NCBI RefSeq assembly: GCF_009017415.1
Contig: NC_092407.1
Coordinates: 1,984,001-2,048,000 of the forward strand
Length of the DNA stretch: 64,000 nucleotides
Reading direction: 5' to 3'
Origin: Aspergillus flavus
Taxonomy: Eukaryota; Ascomycota; Eurotiomycetes; Eurotiales; Aspergillaceae
In this document: piece by piece, positions 33,106 through 45,462 of the stretch
Layout: each line of letters begins with the position of its first letter
How positions within the stretch are numbered: the first letter of the stretch is position 1
Made by a program: the position numbers and the translations under genes
The notes under the pieces: generated by a model
The model's input: only the letters and a program-made list of their open reading frames with translations
Databases searched by the model: none
Told to the model about the DNA's origin: nothing

Positions 33106-35381
33106 TCAAAATCCCATACTAATGTTAGTTTGTCCATCCCATACCAGGTCGTCAATCCAACTGAGAAATTCCTCGCTAGTAAAGGGTTCAGGCAATGGCT
33201 GTAATTTATCCGAAGCATCCGAAGATTCATCCATGTGAAAACCTTCTGGTACCTGCTGCTCTTGTTGTACTTTCTCCAAATGACTATTAGTATTTTTCGC
33301 CGAGGTTAGACCCTGATTCAGGGTATCATCTAACAGTCGACTGATCACCTTGTTGATTTGGAGGCATAGCTGGTAATCCGAGCGGTTTGGTAAGTTCTGT
33401 TTCTCAACCCACGAGATTGCAACACTCAAGTCACGAACTATACGGGAACAAGGGATAGAGGAAGGCAGAGGGAGCCCCTTGAGCGTGTGCTGATGAAGTT
33501 CTGTGGCAAGAGTACCGGCGCCAGGAAGACCATAGAACAGAAACTAGAGGAGCGGAGTCGTCAGTTTAAATGATCAAGGTTTACACTGTCTTTTTTTATG
33601 CACAAACGTACGATCCATGTAAACCTCTCTCGCAGCTCAACGAATCGCTCTTGCTGCTTCATCAAGTCAAGCATACCTGAAAGCAATCCCATTGAAGTAT
33701 CGAGAATGGTTGTGAGTGTGTCTTGGCCCTCCTGTTGGAGCATTCGTAGAATCTGAAAGCCACAATGAAGATGATCTAGATGAGCACTCAAGAGCACAAC
33801 ACATGACCTAGGGCTCAGGTAATCCCAGAAATCGCTCTTATAACGGTAGTGCATTGGAACCTTAGTCCAAATTTCTTCGTACTCTTGGTATAATTCTCTG
33901 TGACGGCTTAGTTACTACCAGTTCATAGCTACAGCATTGACATACGAGTACTTCTTGGTCATGGATTCCATCCGGTTGCCTAGTGATAGTCGCAGCACCT
34001 TGGCTCGAAGGATTGATAATAAAAAACGAATTCGTATTCCTGTTGCTGGTCGAAGTAGCTTTTCCCTCTCGGATGAGACCTTCCAACCGTTTTCGTCCAA
34101 ATGTTGTAGAGCTGCATTAAGCTCACTCCCAACCAGCACTACCTCTTCTTCATCCAGATCGAGTGGATATGTCATATCACAGAAATTACAGTCAATGAAC
34201 GGTGGTCTTTCAAGGAGCGTTGCAAGGTTCATATCTCGACAAACTGCAGCAGCAAAGAGCCTCTTGCGGGTTTCCGACATGAAGAAAGGCACTCCAGACT
34301 GTAATGATATCTGGCGATGATATCTCAAAGCGAACAGCTCCGCAGTTAATGAGCTGAAGCAACGATATAGGACACTGCCTGTTGCCAGACTGTAAGAGGT
34401 CGACTATTGAATAGGGGTCCAGCAAGCACCTACTTGTATCTCCAAACAGGTTTGATGCTAAAGCAACATTCGTATGCCGCATCCAAGTAGTCATGTCGTT
34501 CATTTGGTTATCTTCTTCGCATATTTCAATACATACTCTGCTGGCTGTGTACATATCTGTAGCAAAAGATTCATAGCTTAGTGGTTTCTCTGGCTCAGCA
34601 GTATGAACTGAAGCGAGACCCGCAAGGGCGAAAACAACCCCAAGAAGTTCCCATCGAATATTGGCCCCTCTAAACCACCCACAAAATTCCTCTACAGTGG
34701 TACTTGCCGATATGGGGGGAAGGGGCCTGCGTGTGTTCTGGGTTAAGCGAGAGTGAAGATCAACCTCTACTTTCATATCATCATACAATGTCGAGAACAG
34801 CTCGAATAACAGTGGCCGGGGGATGACAAAAGATCGGCTGCGGTCAAGGTAGTTGAAAATGAGATCCTTGTAGTGTGAATAAGACGCATATAGGCCCATG
34901 AGGTAGTAGGTTGCTAAGGTGACCCTAGATGTAGATGGGTCTACTGAGCCAGTATCTGTTCCAAGCGAGTTTTTAGGAGATATCGATACAAATCCAGGAA
35001 CCCCAATTTTCTCAGGTTGCCCTTCATTGGTCTTCCCTTGAGTGACCTCGGATGTATGCGACTGGCTTGACAAAGATGTTGTATTAGGACTCTCAGGTGA
35101 TGCATACCTCCACCGTTCAGGCTCAGATGGTTTCGTCATGCGAAAATGGCGGAATTTTGTTCCAGGGCGAGTCATCGGAGCGGGATGGTAATAACACTAT
35201 ATAGACTTAGATCCAACGTCTATGCCATTGTGAACAGTCAAGAGCAGGGCACAGGGTTCTTCACCTTCTCCGGTATACTCCGGGAACGACATCTAGCACA
35301 TGTTGGTGTAGCATGATCGCACCGCACCTTGGACAATCTGCAAGGCTCGCAAGATGTGGGCTTGCCGTTCCGCCGATACAT
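33106..35381 (-). CDS. Zn(II)2Cys6 transcription factor
   Basis: A fungal regulator with a binuclear zinc cluster at its extreme N-terminus. The start at 35,381 reads MYRRNGKPTSCEPCRLSKVR, then CDHATPTCARCRSRS. The sixth Cys lies after the first intron (donor after GAGAAG, acceptor before TGTTATTAC), giving IPEKCYYHPAP. The middle domain follows: LATYYLMGLYASYSHYKDLI, an IRWELLGVVFALAGLAS stretch, NVALASNLFGDTS, FALRYHRQISLQSGVPFFMS, ETRKRLFAAAVCRDMNLATL and LERPPFI, as in PF04082 proteins. The exon that begins with LYQEYEEIW connects through a GTATGT donor. The C-terminal part is acidic and may activate transcription. It is intact as far as I can join it; the target genes are unknown. Confidence 0.8.
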
Positions 35382-36276
35382 ATTTAGAGATTCCTAGCCG
35401 GACGTAATAGACTGAGAGTAAATAGTTTACTTTAATCATTGCTGAACATTGGAAACTAGAAGTTGTGACCATTTTACTCCGAATAATCTATTCCGAGCCT
35501 CTAGCTACATTGGGAATCTTCAGTCCGAAACTCCGAGTCCCTTGACGACATCGATCTAGAACACGGGACCATAGAGATTATTCTTACTTTCAAATGGTTG
35601 CCCTTGAGTTTATGTGAACCGTATAAACATGAGCTACAGTGCTAAAGTAAGGCGGCGTGGAAAATAGAACTAGAATTCGAGTATTATCAGCCTTGTATAA
35701 CGGTGTGTGTCGAAGATTCATCAGAGTTACATTGGATACGCATCAAGCCTCTCTTCCAAATCAATGGAATAATCGGTGCAGATGATCTAGTACTTTGTTC
35801 TGGACTCAATGAGTGATAAGTATGTTATGGTGAATCCTATTCAGTGAGTCAGAAGAGCAATAGGAAGCCAAACAAGGCATTACGGCACAATATCTACAAT
35901 GTACAGTATAACAGTGATGCACTGGTTATTTGAGCCTTATGTTCTGCGTAATTTGGGGCGTATAATCTTCTTAGATATAACTGTCCTTTTCTGATTCTTG
36001 ACAAAGGAATGCTACAATCAGAATTGAAAATTTGCGATTTGCTGGACAATTGATTGTATAATCATGCTAGAGAGCACGGAGTAGCAAGGCATCTGGTGGG
36101 CGGTGTCGAAGACGCGGACTATACCGAAAGTAGAAAGGCTAACCACATACAGTAACTAAAGGTTGCCGCGGCGTTCTCAAGAAAAAAAAAAAAAAAAACT
36201 TATCGACCATAATTTTTCGGTATCAGAAGAACCTTCTTTAATCACCCATTAGCACTTTCAGCACACCCCATCCAAG
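35382..36276. other. Intergenic region with a poly-A tract
   Basis: About 895 bases of divergent promoter between the Zn2Cys6 gene and pescadillo. A run of about 18 A residues lies at 36,182-36,199. No gene is supported. Confidence 0.5.
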
Positions 36277-38444
36277 ATGGCGAAAATCAAGAAGAAGGGT
36301 ACGCTCAATTAAACATTTTTCTCCAGGCAGGGCGCTAATAAAATCGTACAGGAACTTCTGGCCAGGCCAAAAACTATATCACTAGAACTCAGGCAGTTCG
36401 CAAACTTCAGATTTCCCTGCCTGACTTCCGTCGACTATGCATTTTCAAAGGTAGGTTCCATCCTAGACTCCTAAATGCATTGTGGTCGATGCTGACTAGC
36501 GATTTTTATTTTCAATCAGGCATATATCCCCGTGAGCCTCGGAATAAGAAGAAGGCCGCCAAAAACTCGACTGCCAGCACTACTTTCTACTACACGAAAG
36601 ATATTCAATATCTCCTGCATGAACCCCTCCTCCGGAAATTCCGTGACCAGAAAGCGCTCTCGAAAAAGATTGCTCGCTCCCTTGGACGTGGTGAAGTGAG
36701 CGACGCAGCTCGCCTGGAGAAGAACCATGCGCCGCAGCTCACTTTGGATCATATCATCAAGGAGCGCTACCCAACTTTCATCGACGCTCTGAGAGACTTG
36801 GATGATGCTCTGTCGCTTCTGTTCCTCTTTGCGAACCTTCCTTCCACTGCACATGTACCTCCCAAGACGATCGCGCTTTGCCAACGCCTTTGCCATGAGT
36901 TCCAGCACTACCTGATTGTCACCAACTCCTTGCGCAAATCATTCCTTTCAATCAAGGGTATTTACTACCAGGCTACCATTCAGGGACAGGATATCATGTG
37001 GTTGGTGCCTTACCGATTCGTTCAGCGGGTGAATGGAGATGTCGATTATCGAATCATGGCCACTTTCGTCGACTTCTACACCACTTTGCTAGGATTCGTG
37101 AACTTCCGCCTGTATTCCACCCTTGGATTAAGATACCCCCCTAAGTTCGATACCAGAAGTGACGAAAATGGAGCCGAATTAGCGGCTTTCACCCTTGAGG
37201 GACGCGCGGTTGGCGAAACAACTAAGGCTATTGAAGGCACCAAGCAAACAAGCAGTACAGCTAATAAGGAAGTCTCCCAGGATGTCCAGGCGAAGGTTGA
37301 CAAGGTAATCAAATCTGCCGGCTTGGACCAAACGAAGGACGATCAAGCCGTCCAGGCGACAGAGGAATCGACTGAAGAAATCGACAAGTTCGAGCCTGCG
37401 GCTCCCGAGGCAGACACCCTCCTTCAACCCGATATCAGTGGAGACACAGCTGGTGCTCTGTTTGCTCCATTCACATTCTATATCTCTCGAGAGGCCCCTA
37501 AGGCTCCCTTGGAATTCATCCTGCGTTCCTTTGGTTGCAAGCGTATCGGCTGGGACGCTGTTCTCGGCGATGGAGCTTTTACGCATGATGAAACAGATAC
37601 TCGCATCACCCATCAGATTGTCGATCGTCCTGCACTGCCAGAGTCTTCACTTCCGGCTGTTCCTGCCGCCTCAGAGAATGGTGCTGGCGCTGTTCAAAAG
37701 GTCAAGCCTGGCACTCGTATCCCGGGTAGAACGTATATTCAGCCCCAATGGATCTGGGACTGCATCAACGAAGGAAAGCTTCTTCGCCCTGACCTGTATG
37801 CACCTGGTGCTACTCTTCCCCCCCATCTGAGCCCATGGGTCAAGCCCACGAGGGGTGCATATGATCCTCGCGCTAGCCTGGCTGAGCAAGAAGAGGAGGG
37901 TGAGGCTGAAATTGCAGCCGAAGAAGAGGAAGAAGATTCTGATGAAGAGATGGAGGAGGCCACCGATGGAAAGAAGGTGGACGCCAAGGCTGAAGACTCG
38001 GCTGAGGAGGAAAATGAGGACGAGGATGATTCTGTTGATGGAGGTATGGATGTTGCTGGTACAGATGACGATGAGGACGAGAGCGAAGAGGAAATGGAAG
38101 ATGAGTTTGGTGGATTCGAGGAAGAAGCTGCATCCGAATCGGAGGATGAAGAGGAATCTGCTCGCACTCAGCACCAAAAGGAGCTTGAAGCGGAAGCTGC
38201 TGGTCTTCCATTCTCCTCCTCTAGTGCTGGCGGTGATTCAACAAAGAAGAAGTCTTCTCAGGCCAAGAAGGTGGCGTCTAAGAAGCGTAAGGAAGAAGAG
38301 GAACTGGAGAGGCAAAAGATGATGATGAGCCGCAAGAAGCGGAAGCTGCTGGAGAAGATGATGTACTCGAACAAGAAGCAGTCAGAAGAGGCGGCGAAGC
38401 TGCGCTCTAAGCGGAGAAAACTTGAAAAGGGCGCAGAGAAATAA
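36277..38444 (+). CDS. nop7: Pescadillo homologue, ribosome biogenesis factor NOP7
   Basis: A nucleolar protein of the PeBoW complex (with Erb1 and Ytm1), needed to mature the 25S/28S rRNA and the 60S subunit. Exons 36277-36298, 36352-36450 and 36520-38444 give 681 residues. The very short first exon encodes MAKIKKK. Then come the pescadillo N-terminal blocks [73 protein letters not shown] and VTWLVP-like [25 protein letters not shown] domain occupies about residues 350-465, ending with [17 protein letters not shown]. The last 180 residues are strongly acidic, then basic (coiled-coil, nuclear localisation). Codon 1 has a good context. Confidence 0.95.
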
Positions 38445-38993
38445 TGTAACATAAAAGTTGACTCTTTGACAAAATGATATCCTGATTTGGATTTCGGTGA
38501 TAACCAACAAATTGGCGTTGTGATTCAGTATTTGTTCATAGCAATCAGTCTTACATACATAGATCTGCTATAATTCAGTTGCAATCCTATTCTCCGTCGC
38601 ACAAGCCCATTTCCACCTAGATCACTCACTACCTTCGCATCCAGAAACGAAAACATATACTACATGTGGGATCACGTGATCAAATAAATCTTGTCCGATC
38701 CAGGTTCTGTTTGTGCTTCTATCATTACCATTCTCCTAGAGGCCGAGCATTCTCAACAATAGAGTCTGTGGATATTTCTACGCCTTGTGGGGTCTCCTGA
38801 TCTTGAAACCCCGTTTGTTTTGCGCCGTCCGGCACAGTATACCTCCACACTGAAGAAATTTATTAGTATCGCTATCTGGAAGTTGATTGGATCGGGCGGG
38901 TTTCAGAATTCCAGGCAGTACGAGTGTTTCCAGCAGTCTGTACATCTAAGTTTGTGGCTGTCTATTACATCAAACTCGTCAGACTGTTGAGGC
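38445..38993. other. Intergenic region between NOP7 and the Rrn9-domain gene
   Basis: About 550 bases. It holds a 12-base perfect palindrome with a CACGTG core (listed separately). Frames here show no domain. Confidence 0.5.
38670..38681. promoter_or_regulatory. 12-base palindrome with CACGTG core
   Basis: GATCACGTGATC reads the same on both strands. CACGTG is the E-box bound by bHLH factors, and TCACGTGA the extended form. It lies 3' of NOP7 and 313 bases before the Rrn9-domain start, so it may belong to that promoter. Binding is not shown. Confidence 0.5.
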
Positions 38994-40820
38994 ATGTCCT
39001 CAATTTCTGGCGGCCGTTCCCCGCGCTTCATCCCCCCTCAGTCTGCCCAGCCATACAGATCTATATTTGGTGGTTCTAGCAGTCAAGATGTTGCAGATCT
39101 CCAGCCGTACCCGGAATGGCAAGGGGATGCCGCTTTTGGCTCTGATGACTTCGATGTGGCTATGGAAGATATACCAATAGTTGAGGATGATCATCCTGAT
39201 GATTCTACCTACAAAGAAAGTGACGAGGACGAGCCCGGGTCAGAAGCCGGAGGCTCTCAGCAGAGGATTCCCCAAAGCACTGCGGATGCCGCTACAGGTC
39301 ACAGTGATATTGTTAGCCCACCATCATCTGCTGAATACCGGCCCAATAGATTCCGCGGCAGTGAATCGCAATGGAGAAAACTGACTGCAGAAGATAGACA
39401 GAATGCTGAAGCTTTAGAAACCATCCGGGCTAGAGACCTTGCAGCTCACTTGTACAACGCGTATGCTTTACGAGTACGGGCCCGTGAGCTAGCAAGGCAA
39501 GCTGTCGAAGCTGGCGAACCAGAAGATGAAATCAAAGTCTTTGGTCCTCCTAAGCGATGGGCAGCATGGCCCATGTCGGCTACGGAGGTACCTCGCGGAA
39601 ACGAACATGTCCGTAGAGGAGAAGACGAGGCGTGGACTTTGAGAATGCAGCCGGATCCTCGGCCAAGTGCCGAACTAGAGGAGTCACTTATAGCTATAAT
39701 GCTCAAGGACGCAAAGGAAAAATTCCAGACTAGATCTTGGGACGACAGACTTTCATCAGTACAACAATGGGCAATGTCTCAAGCCAATATAGACAATGAT
39801 ACTGCCACCGACGGGGAACAGAAAAGCGATCCAGAATTTATTCATGAAATTCTACTACGTCCTGTTGTTCAGGCTGATGACGAAAAGTCACGACGCCAGT
39901 TGCGACCGCTGACCCGAAATATACTCACCCAATTCGATGACTTACTTATGGCTCTTCACAACGCCCGCAATGGTGGAGTGGGAGCGGACGACAGCTCGGC
40001 GAGTGAGTGGCAAACAGATACAGAGAGTATTGCCTCTAGCATCTCATCCCGCAAGAGAAGGACAATAAAAAATACCGCTGAGCGAAGTCAATCGAGGGGT
40101 AGAAAGCGCACACGCAGGTCATCCGCTCGAAGTGAGTCAAGCCGTCAACGTTCTCACAGTGGGCATGCATCAAGTGGACGAGCACCTTCTCGGCTTGGCT
40201 CACGTCGTCAATCAAAATCACAAAACTCAAGGCCGCGGGGGCGCTCAGCTGGCAGCGACCGCAAAAGATCTGCAAGTCGTATGCGTCTTGGCCTCCGCGA
40301 CTGGAGCGAAGTACTAGGAATCGCCTCTATGATCGGCTTTCCACCAGCCGTGATAATGCGTTCTTCACAAAGATGTGCCGCTCTGTTTCGTGAGGATATG
40401 GAGTTCCGCGTTTTGCAAGAAGGTACCTTACAGCAAGTTCGGGACGGAGGTTCTTCTACCTGGGCTTACGCAGAAAATGAGCCCGAGGAACCTGGAACTT
40501 CGCTGCCGCCTCCTTCGCCTCCTCCTACCAAACGATCCCTCTCTCGCACGACTTCTGTGAAGAAAGCTTCTAGCACCCGAGCTACTAGCCCTGCTACTGA
40601 TCATACCGACGAGGTGACCAGAGGCAAAGGCAAGGGTCAACACCGCAAGCAAGATCTAATATGCCCCGTCAGGACGTGTCCCCGGCATATCAATGGGTTT
40701 GCACGGACATGGAATCTTAACTTGCATATGAAACGCATGCATGCTGGTTATCGCCCGAAGAGTACTGACTCAAAATCCAAGTCTTCCGTGGTCGGCCCTG
40801 CTGGCGACACTGACAGTTAA
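38994..40820 (+). CDS. Rrn9-domain protein, RNA polymerase I initiation factor-like
   Basis: A single-exon gene of 608 residues. The block AHLYNAYALRVRARELARQA, then FGPPKRWAAWPMSATEVPR, resembles the Rrn9 domain of the yeast upstream activating factor that recruits RNA polymerase I to rDNA. The N-terminus is acidic. The middle (about residues 340-430) is a Ser/Arg-rich basic region. The C-terminus has a single C2H2-like element, CPVRTCPRHINGFARTWNLN with a further H-x4-H in LHMKRMH. The domain assignment rests on my memory of the fungal family and the arrangement, without a profile search. The neighbouring gene is also in ribosome biogenesis. It is intact. Confidence 0.7.
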   Translation: MSSISGGRSPRFIPPQSAQPYRSIFGGSSSQDVADLQPYPEWQGDAAFGSDDFDVAMEDIPIVEDDHPDDSTYKESDEDEPGSEAGGSQQRIPQSTADAATGHSDIVSPPSSAEYRPNRFRGSESQWRKLTAEDRQNAEALETIRARDLAAHLYNAYALRVRARELARQAVEAGEPEDEIKVFGPPKRWAAWPMSATEVPRGNEHVRRGEDEAWTLRMQPDPRPSAELEESLIAIMLKDAKEKFQTRSWDDRLSSVQQWAMSQANIDNDTATDGEQKSDPEFIHEILLRPVVQADDEKSRRQLRPLTRNILTQFDDLLMALHNARNGGVGADDSSASEWQTDTESIASSISSRKRRTIKNTAERSQSRGRKRTRRSSARSESSRQRSHSGHASSGRAPSRLGSRRQSKSQNSRPRGRSAGSDRKRSASRMRLGLRDWSEVLGIASMIGFPPAVIMRSSQRCAALFREDMEFRVLQEGTLQQVRDGGSSTWAYAENEPEEPGTSLPPPSPPPTKRSLSRTTSVKKASSTRATSPATDHTDEVTRGKGKGQHRKQDLICPVRTCPRHINGFARTWNLNLHMKRMHAGYRPKSTDSKSKSSVVGPAGDTDS

Positions 40821-41678
40821 TAGTGTCTAAAATGTGGTATGCCCGTCTATACGCGTAGAACAGAGAACTATCTTCATAATGCAAGTTCAAACAAGTTATA
40901 CTTAGTTGCAGCTATAGTCATATCCTTACATCCTAAGTTATTACTATTGTTTCTGAGCGAATGGTAACCCTATCAACGAAACTAAACGGTCTCAAACAAG
41001 CCATGATAAGGTGAAATTGATTGTACGGTATTGTATCACTGTAAAACTTTGTGCACTATGATTGGAGAACAATACCGAAGCTGTCTGAAACACAGTTTAT
41101 AATTGGCTTAAGATACCGGGGTCTAGATCGGCATACCGATATGGTTATGCAGTTACAGTTCAATGATTTCATAGTCGCTCAAGCATCTATATGACAATCA
41201 CACCAGTTCTACCCCTACAAAAAGCATCAAAGTAGGAGAAAAAGAACCAATTATTCGAGCAGATACACATCATCGTGTGTATAATTCTCAGAAAAGTCGA
41301 ATCTGCCATATCCACGGATTACTGGCTCCTAAATAGAGAAATGACGTCGACACACGTGACGCGGAGCTTCCCCGCTGGACGGCATTACAGGGAGCAGCTC
41401 GGAGGCATTCTCAACAATGATTAGTCTCCACGCGATGGATCAACCTCGCTCCTGCAGTATATAAGTCTGAAGCAAAAGTCTTCTGTGCCTTGCTATACTT
41501 TTTAGCTATTCAACTCCGTACAAACAACCTCAGAAATCTTGTGTTTGACCGTATCCCCAAACTTTCCCCGCACAATCTCCATCTAGGAAGGCGAAGAAAC
41601 GACCGTACACGGAAGTCGGCTTTTTTTGATCTTCCTCGCATCATATTTATAATCAGGCAGGGGATATTAGCTCGGACC
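40821..41678. promoter_or_regulatory. Promoter region of the SSADH gene
   Basis: About 860 bases without a gene. A CACGTG core at about 41,355 (ACACGTGACG) and a TATATAA box at about 41,458, roughly 220 bases before the start codon, are visible. A C/T-rich stretch follows. Confidence 0.5.
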
Positions 41679-43456
41679 ATGGACAGGCTTCTTCGTTCAG
41701 TATCACGGCAATTGCTCAGATCCAGACCCCGTTATCCATTTACAATCCCACCACCAGTTTACGCTAAGAGACTATACAGTATGGGCCATACGGTGCCGCC
41801 GGTGAGAGATCTGTTGTTGATCGATTGGACCTTTCTTGAACAATTAACTGACTATGATGGGCTCATAGCTGAAAGATCAATCTCTCTTCATTGAGAAGGC
41901 ATATGTCAATGGGGAATGGGTAGGTGCCCAGTCAGGGGAAACATTTGAAGTTCACGGTAAGATACTTGAAGCTCAGCAATAGAGGAGACGGTCTCTAAAC
42001 TCCTTGTTTTCTTTTAGACCCTGCTTCAGGAAAGCTCATTGGAACATGCCCTGAGTTCAATGCTGCCGACACCGAAAAGGCCATTCAGGCTGCCACAGAG
42101 GCTTTCCCTAAATTCCGCACAACATTGGCCCGCGAGCGTGCTCGGATGCTGCGCCGGTGGTACCAGTTGATGATTGACAATGCTGAGGACTTGGCAACAT
42201 TGATCACTTGGGAGAACGGAAAGCCGCTCGCGGACGCCAAGGGTGAGGTGAACTATGCCGCCGCTTTCTTTGAATGGTTCAGTGAGGAGGCGCCTCGAAT
42301 TTATGGAGACACTATCCCTTCCTCGGTGGCAGGTAACAGAGTTATGACCCTCAAGCAGCCTGTGGGTGTTTGCAGCTTGATCACCCCATGGAACTTCCCT
42401 GCAGCAATGATTACTCGGAAGGCTGGGCCAGCTTTGGCGGCAGGCTGCACTGTTGTGGTTAAGACTCCAGGAGAGACCCCATTCACTGCCAATGCATTGG
42501 CAGAATTGGCGCACCGTGCTGGTATCCCCAAGGGTGTTTTTAACATCGTAACTTCCTTGAAGAACACGCCAGAGGTGGGTGAAGCGTTAACTACCCACCC
42601 GGAAGTTCGCAAGGTTTCCTTCACTGGTTCGACCAACGTGGGCAAGCTTCTGATGAAGCAATCGTCTTCTACCGTTAAGAAGGTGTCTTGGGAGCTTGGT
42701 GGAAATGCCCCCTTCATTGTCTTTGACGATGTTGAGGACCTTGATGCTGCAGTTGCTGGAGCAGTTGCCTCCAAGTTCCGCAGCTCAGGCCAGACATGTG
42801 TCTGCGCCAACCGCATCTACGTGCAGAGAGGTATATATGACGAATTTGTGAAGCGTTTCGTTGAAAAGGTCAAAGGCTTCAAGGTCGGGGCAGGATTCGA
42901 GGAAGGTGTTACCCATGGCCCTGTCATCCATGGACGCGCCATCGAGAAGATCGATGAGCATGTCCGTGATGCCGAATCGAAGGGAGCCAAGGTCGCTGTT
43001 GGAGGCCGTAAATTGTCAGACTTGGGCCCTAACTTCTATGATATGACTGTCTTGACCGACATGAACAAAGACATGTTGGTTGCCTCTGAGGAGACCTTTG
43101 GCCCTGTGGCTGGACTGTTCCCATTCGAGACTGAAAAGGAGGTTGTCGACTTGGCGAACCGTGCAGAAGTTGGCCTGGCTGGTTACTTCTTCAGCGGCAA
43201 CGTCAAGCGCATCTTCCGGGTTGCGGAAGCTTTGGAAGTGGGTATGGTTGGTGTGAACACTGGCCTCATCAGCGATGTCGCTTCTCCGTAGGTACCACCG
43301 TGCTCTTTCCACAGATCACCAGTACTAATTGCTTCTAGGTTTGGTGGTGTTAAGCAGAGCGGTTTCGGCCGTGAGGGCAGTAAGTACGGCATTGATGAAT
43401 TCCTCACGATCAAGAGTGTCACATTTGGCGGCATGGGCGAGCCTTTGCAGTCCTAA
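41679..43456 (+). CDS. Succinate-semialdehyde dehydrogenase
   Basis: An NAD(P)-dependent aldehyde dehydrogenase oxidising succinic semialdehyde to succinate, the last step of the GABA shunt. Exons 41679-41801, 41869-41956, 42018-43287 and 43339-43456 give 532 residues. The first 35 residues are Arg/Ser-rich without acids, like a mitochondrial presequence; an internal ATG gives MGHTVPPLKDQSLF, a cytosolic-type start. The catalytic motifs are [16 protein letters not shown] (Glu) and [15 protein letters not shown] (Cys nucleophile), with [13 protein letters not shown] (the NAD-binding Trp/Asn region) and the end [20 protein letters not shown]. It is intact. The two possible start codons could give two cellular locations. 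Confidence 0.93.
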
Positions 43457-43901
43457 AGGGATATATATGACAAAATATGTAAATCGAGTTGTGAACTCTC
43501 GCCTTATGCGCATAATCCAACCGACGCTGAAAGAGGCTCAGCTGGTGCACTAGAATTGCACAACACGCCTTGGGTGGTCTTATAGATAAGACCCCGGAAA
43601 GCGCATAGTCCCACTGGGTCTTGTTATAATTATGACGAACCTGGAAGGACAATGAAAAGAAATGCTTAGCTCTAATATACATACAAACAATACAAGCGCC
43701 CGTATCCCAATCAAATCAAAATGCGCAAAGTCCCAGTCTCAAAGAGAACCCGTATATCCAGTATATGCACAAAAGTATCTCTGCCTCCGGTATCAAAAGC
43801 CGTCACATCATGTAGTAAAGACTTCGTTTTCGGCTTCTTCCGATATCCATCGAACATGATTGCAGTAGATTGAAATGGTCGTACATCTCTCCGATTTGCA
43901 T
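43457..43901. other. Convergent intergenic region
   Basis: About 445 bases between the SSADH stop and the bL36m stop; both genes end here. No gene is visible. Confidence 0.5.
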
Positions 43902-44397
43902 TTACTTTCCTTGACGCTGCTTGTGCTTAGGGTTTTTCGAGCTGGGTCTACATTAGCATATGCGACGTCCCTTTAACCGCACGGCAAAGAGACTCACCAA
44001 ATGATATAGACTCTGTTCTTTCTCCGAACGGGCTATTAATCCAACATTAGCATTCCACATCCCATACAAAGCAACAGTCTCACCCCGGCCCTCCCAGAGA
44101 AGAGCCCCAAGGACCTAAAGACAACCTAATATCTCATACCTTGCAACCGTCGCACAACCGCTTCACCGACGAGCGGGTCTTCATTCCCCGAATCTGATCC
44201 AACTGTCTCACCGTCGACGCGACACTGACATTGCCAGCCTGCTCCTTTCCGGCGCGCAAAGCCCGAAGACCATTGGTAAGGGAGAGGGTCGTTAACTGCG
44301 AGAATGACCGCGCAAGGAAGCCACCGGTAAGAGGCTTGCGGAGAAACTGGCGGAAGAGGCCGGTCGAGGGAGCGATGAGGGAGCGGAAGGACACCAT
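43902..44397 (-). CDS. rtc6: Mitochondrial large-subunit ribosomal protein bL36m
   Basis: The mitochondrial homologue of bacterial L36 (Rtc6 in yeast), a small zinc-binding protein of the large ribosomal subunit. The first exon encodes an 80-residue leader with many Arg and Ser and no motif, a mitochondrial targeting peptide. It then reads GMKTRSSVKRLCDGCK. The second exon gives VRRKNRVYIIC and the third SKNPKHKQRQGK, with the Cys codon split by the last intron (TG|C). The C-x2-C-x(n)-C-x4-H zinc pattern of the family is complete. Length is about 112 residues. Exon borders give an uninterrupted frame. It is intact. Confidence 0.9.
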
Positions 44398-45460
44398 TGT
44401 TGTTGGTTGTTGGCGGGTTGTTTGAGGAAATTGGAGCCGCCGGTGTCGTCTGGATAGGACCGCGCTGGCCTGGGGACTGATTTATAGGGGCGGGCGGGGT
44501 TTGGAGATTTCTCTCGATATCCGCGTTGATGGTTTGATGATATTCAGAGCAAATGTGAGTCGGAGCTTTGGTTATGCCGGTATTCCGGTATTGCTGGTGT
44601 ATTTGGGGTTTTTGATTGGTTGACTGAAGGGGCCAATCAGAAGGCTTTGAAGTATACCGAAGTATTCAAAGGAATGTATGATATTGCATTCATCTGCAAT
44701 TTTCTGATTTATTCCCATAGTCCCCCTTTATCTAATGCACTGATGTTGTCTATATAAACCCTTTAAATCTCCCCTTGTCTGGCCGTTTGCATTGAACTTG
44801 TCCTCTTTCCTCAAGTACCTAAGGTCATCATCAGTCTCGAACGTGGCTAAACCTAGGTTCCTGAAAGAAACCAATAACTATATATAAACCCCATTTATCT
44901 ATTGATTTCTTTATATAACCATCAGACACCCTTTCTACTAGTCCAGATTGACTATGGATGGCAAGAATGCTAAACTTTGGAACAAAGAAGCATGGTGCAT
45001 CCGACATTGAGTTATTCCAACTTGGCAGATCAGCTCATCAAGACCAAGAGCATGTTTAACATGCCATATATCCTTCGATGTGCGGGAGTCATTCTATATA
45101 GAGCCTAGTGCACTCAAGGACATATCGAGATCGTCGCCCAGAAGAATAGCATTCATTTGCATTTATAGGCACAGGAGGACTGGACTTCCATAGTAGGATG
45201 CCTATATCGGGAGGGAAGGGAGAGAATCTCGCTTTGCACAATAGTTGAGCCCCTCATCCGTCCGGCTGGAAGACCTTCCTAATCTTGCAATGGCTCCACC
45301 GTTTTGGCATCATAGCCATGGGTGATGATGAGTTCTTGGGCACATCAGCATGCCGAGGAAGTGGACCTTATATCCGCCTTAAACATACGTGTCTGGCAGA
45401 ACATGTATAACACGCATCCAATGCTATTAAGATCCATGTTTGGCATGGCCGACTGGATTT
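44398..45460. other. Intergenic DNA at the left of a decayed island
   Basis: About 1 kb with the bL36m promoter and then sequence showing no supported gene. Short coding-looking segments occur but are broken by stops within 20-40 codons. Confidence 0.4.
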
Positions 45461-45462
45461 GA

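Noticed and set aside
37671..38177. Minus-strand frames opposite the acidic part of NOP7
   Set aside because: Their Ser- and Phe-rich translations are mirror images of Glu/Asp codon repeats in NOP7.
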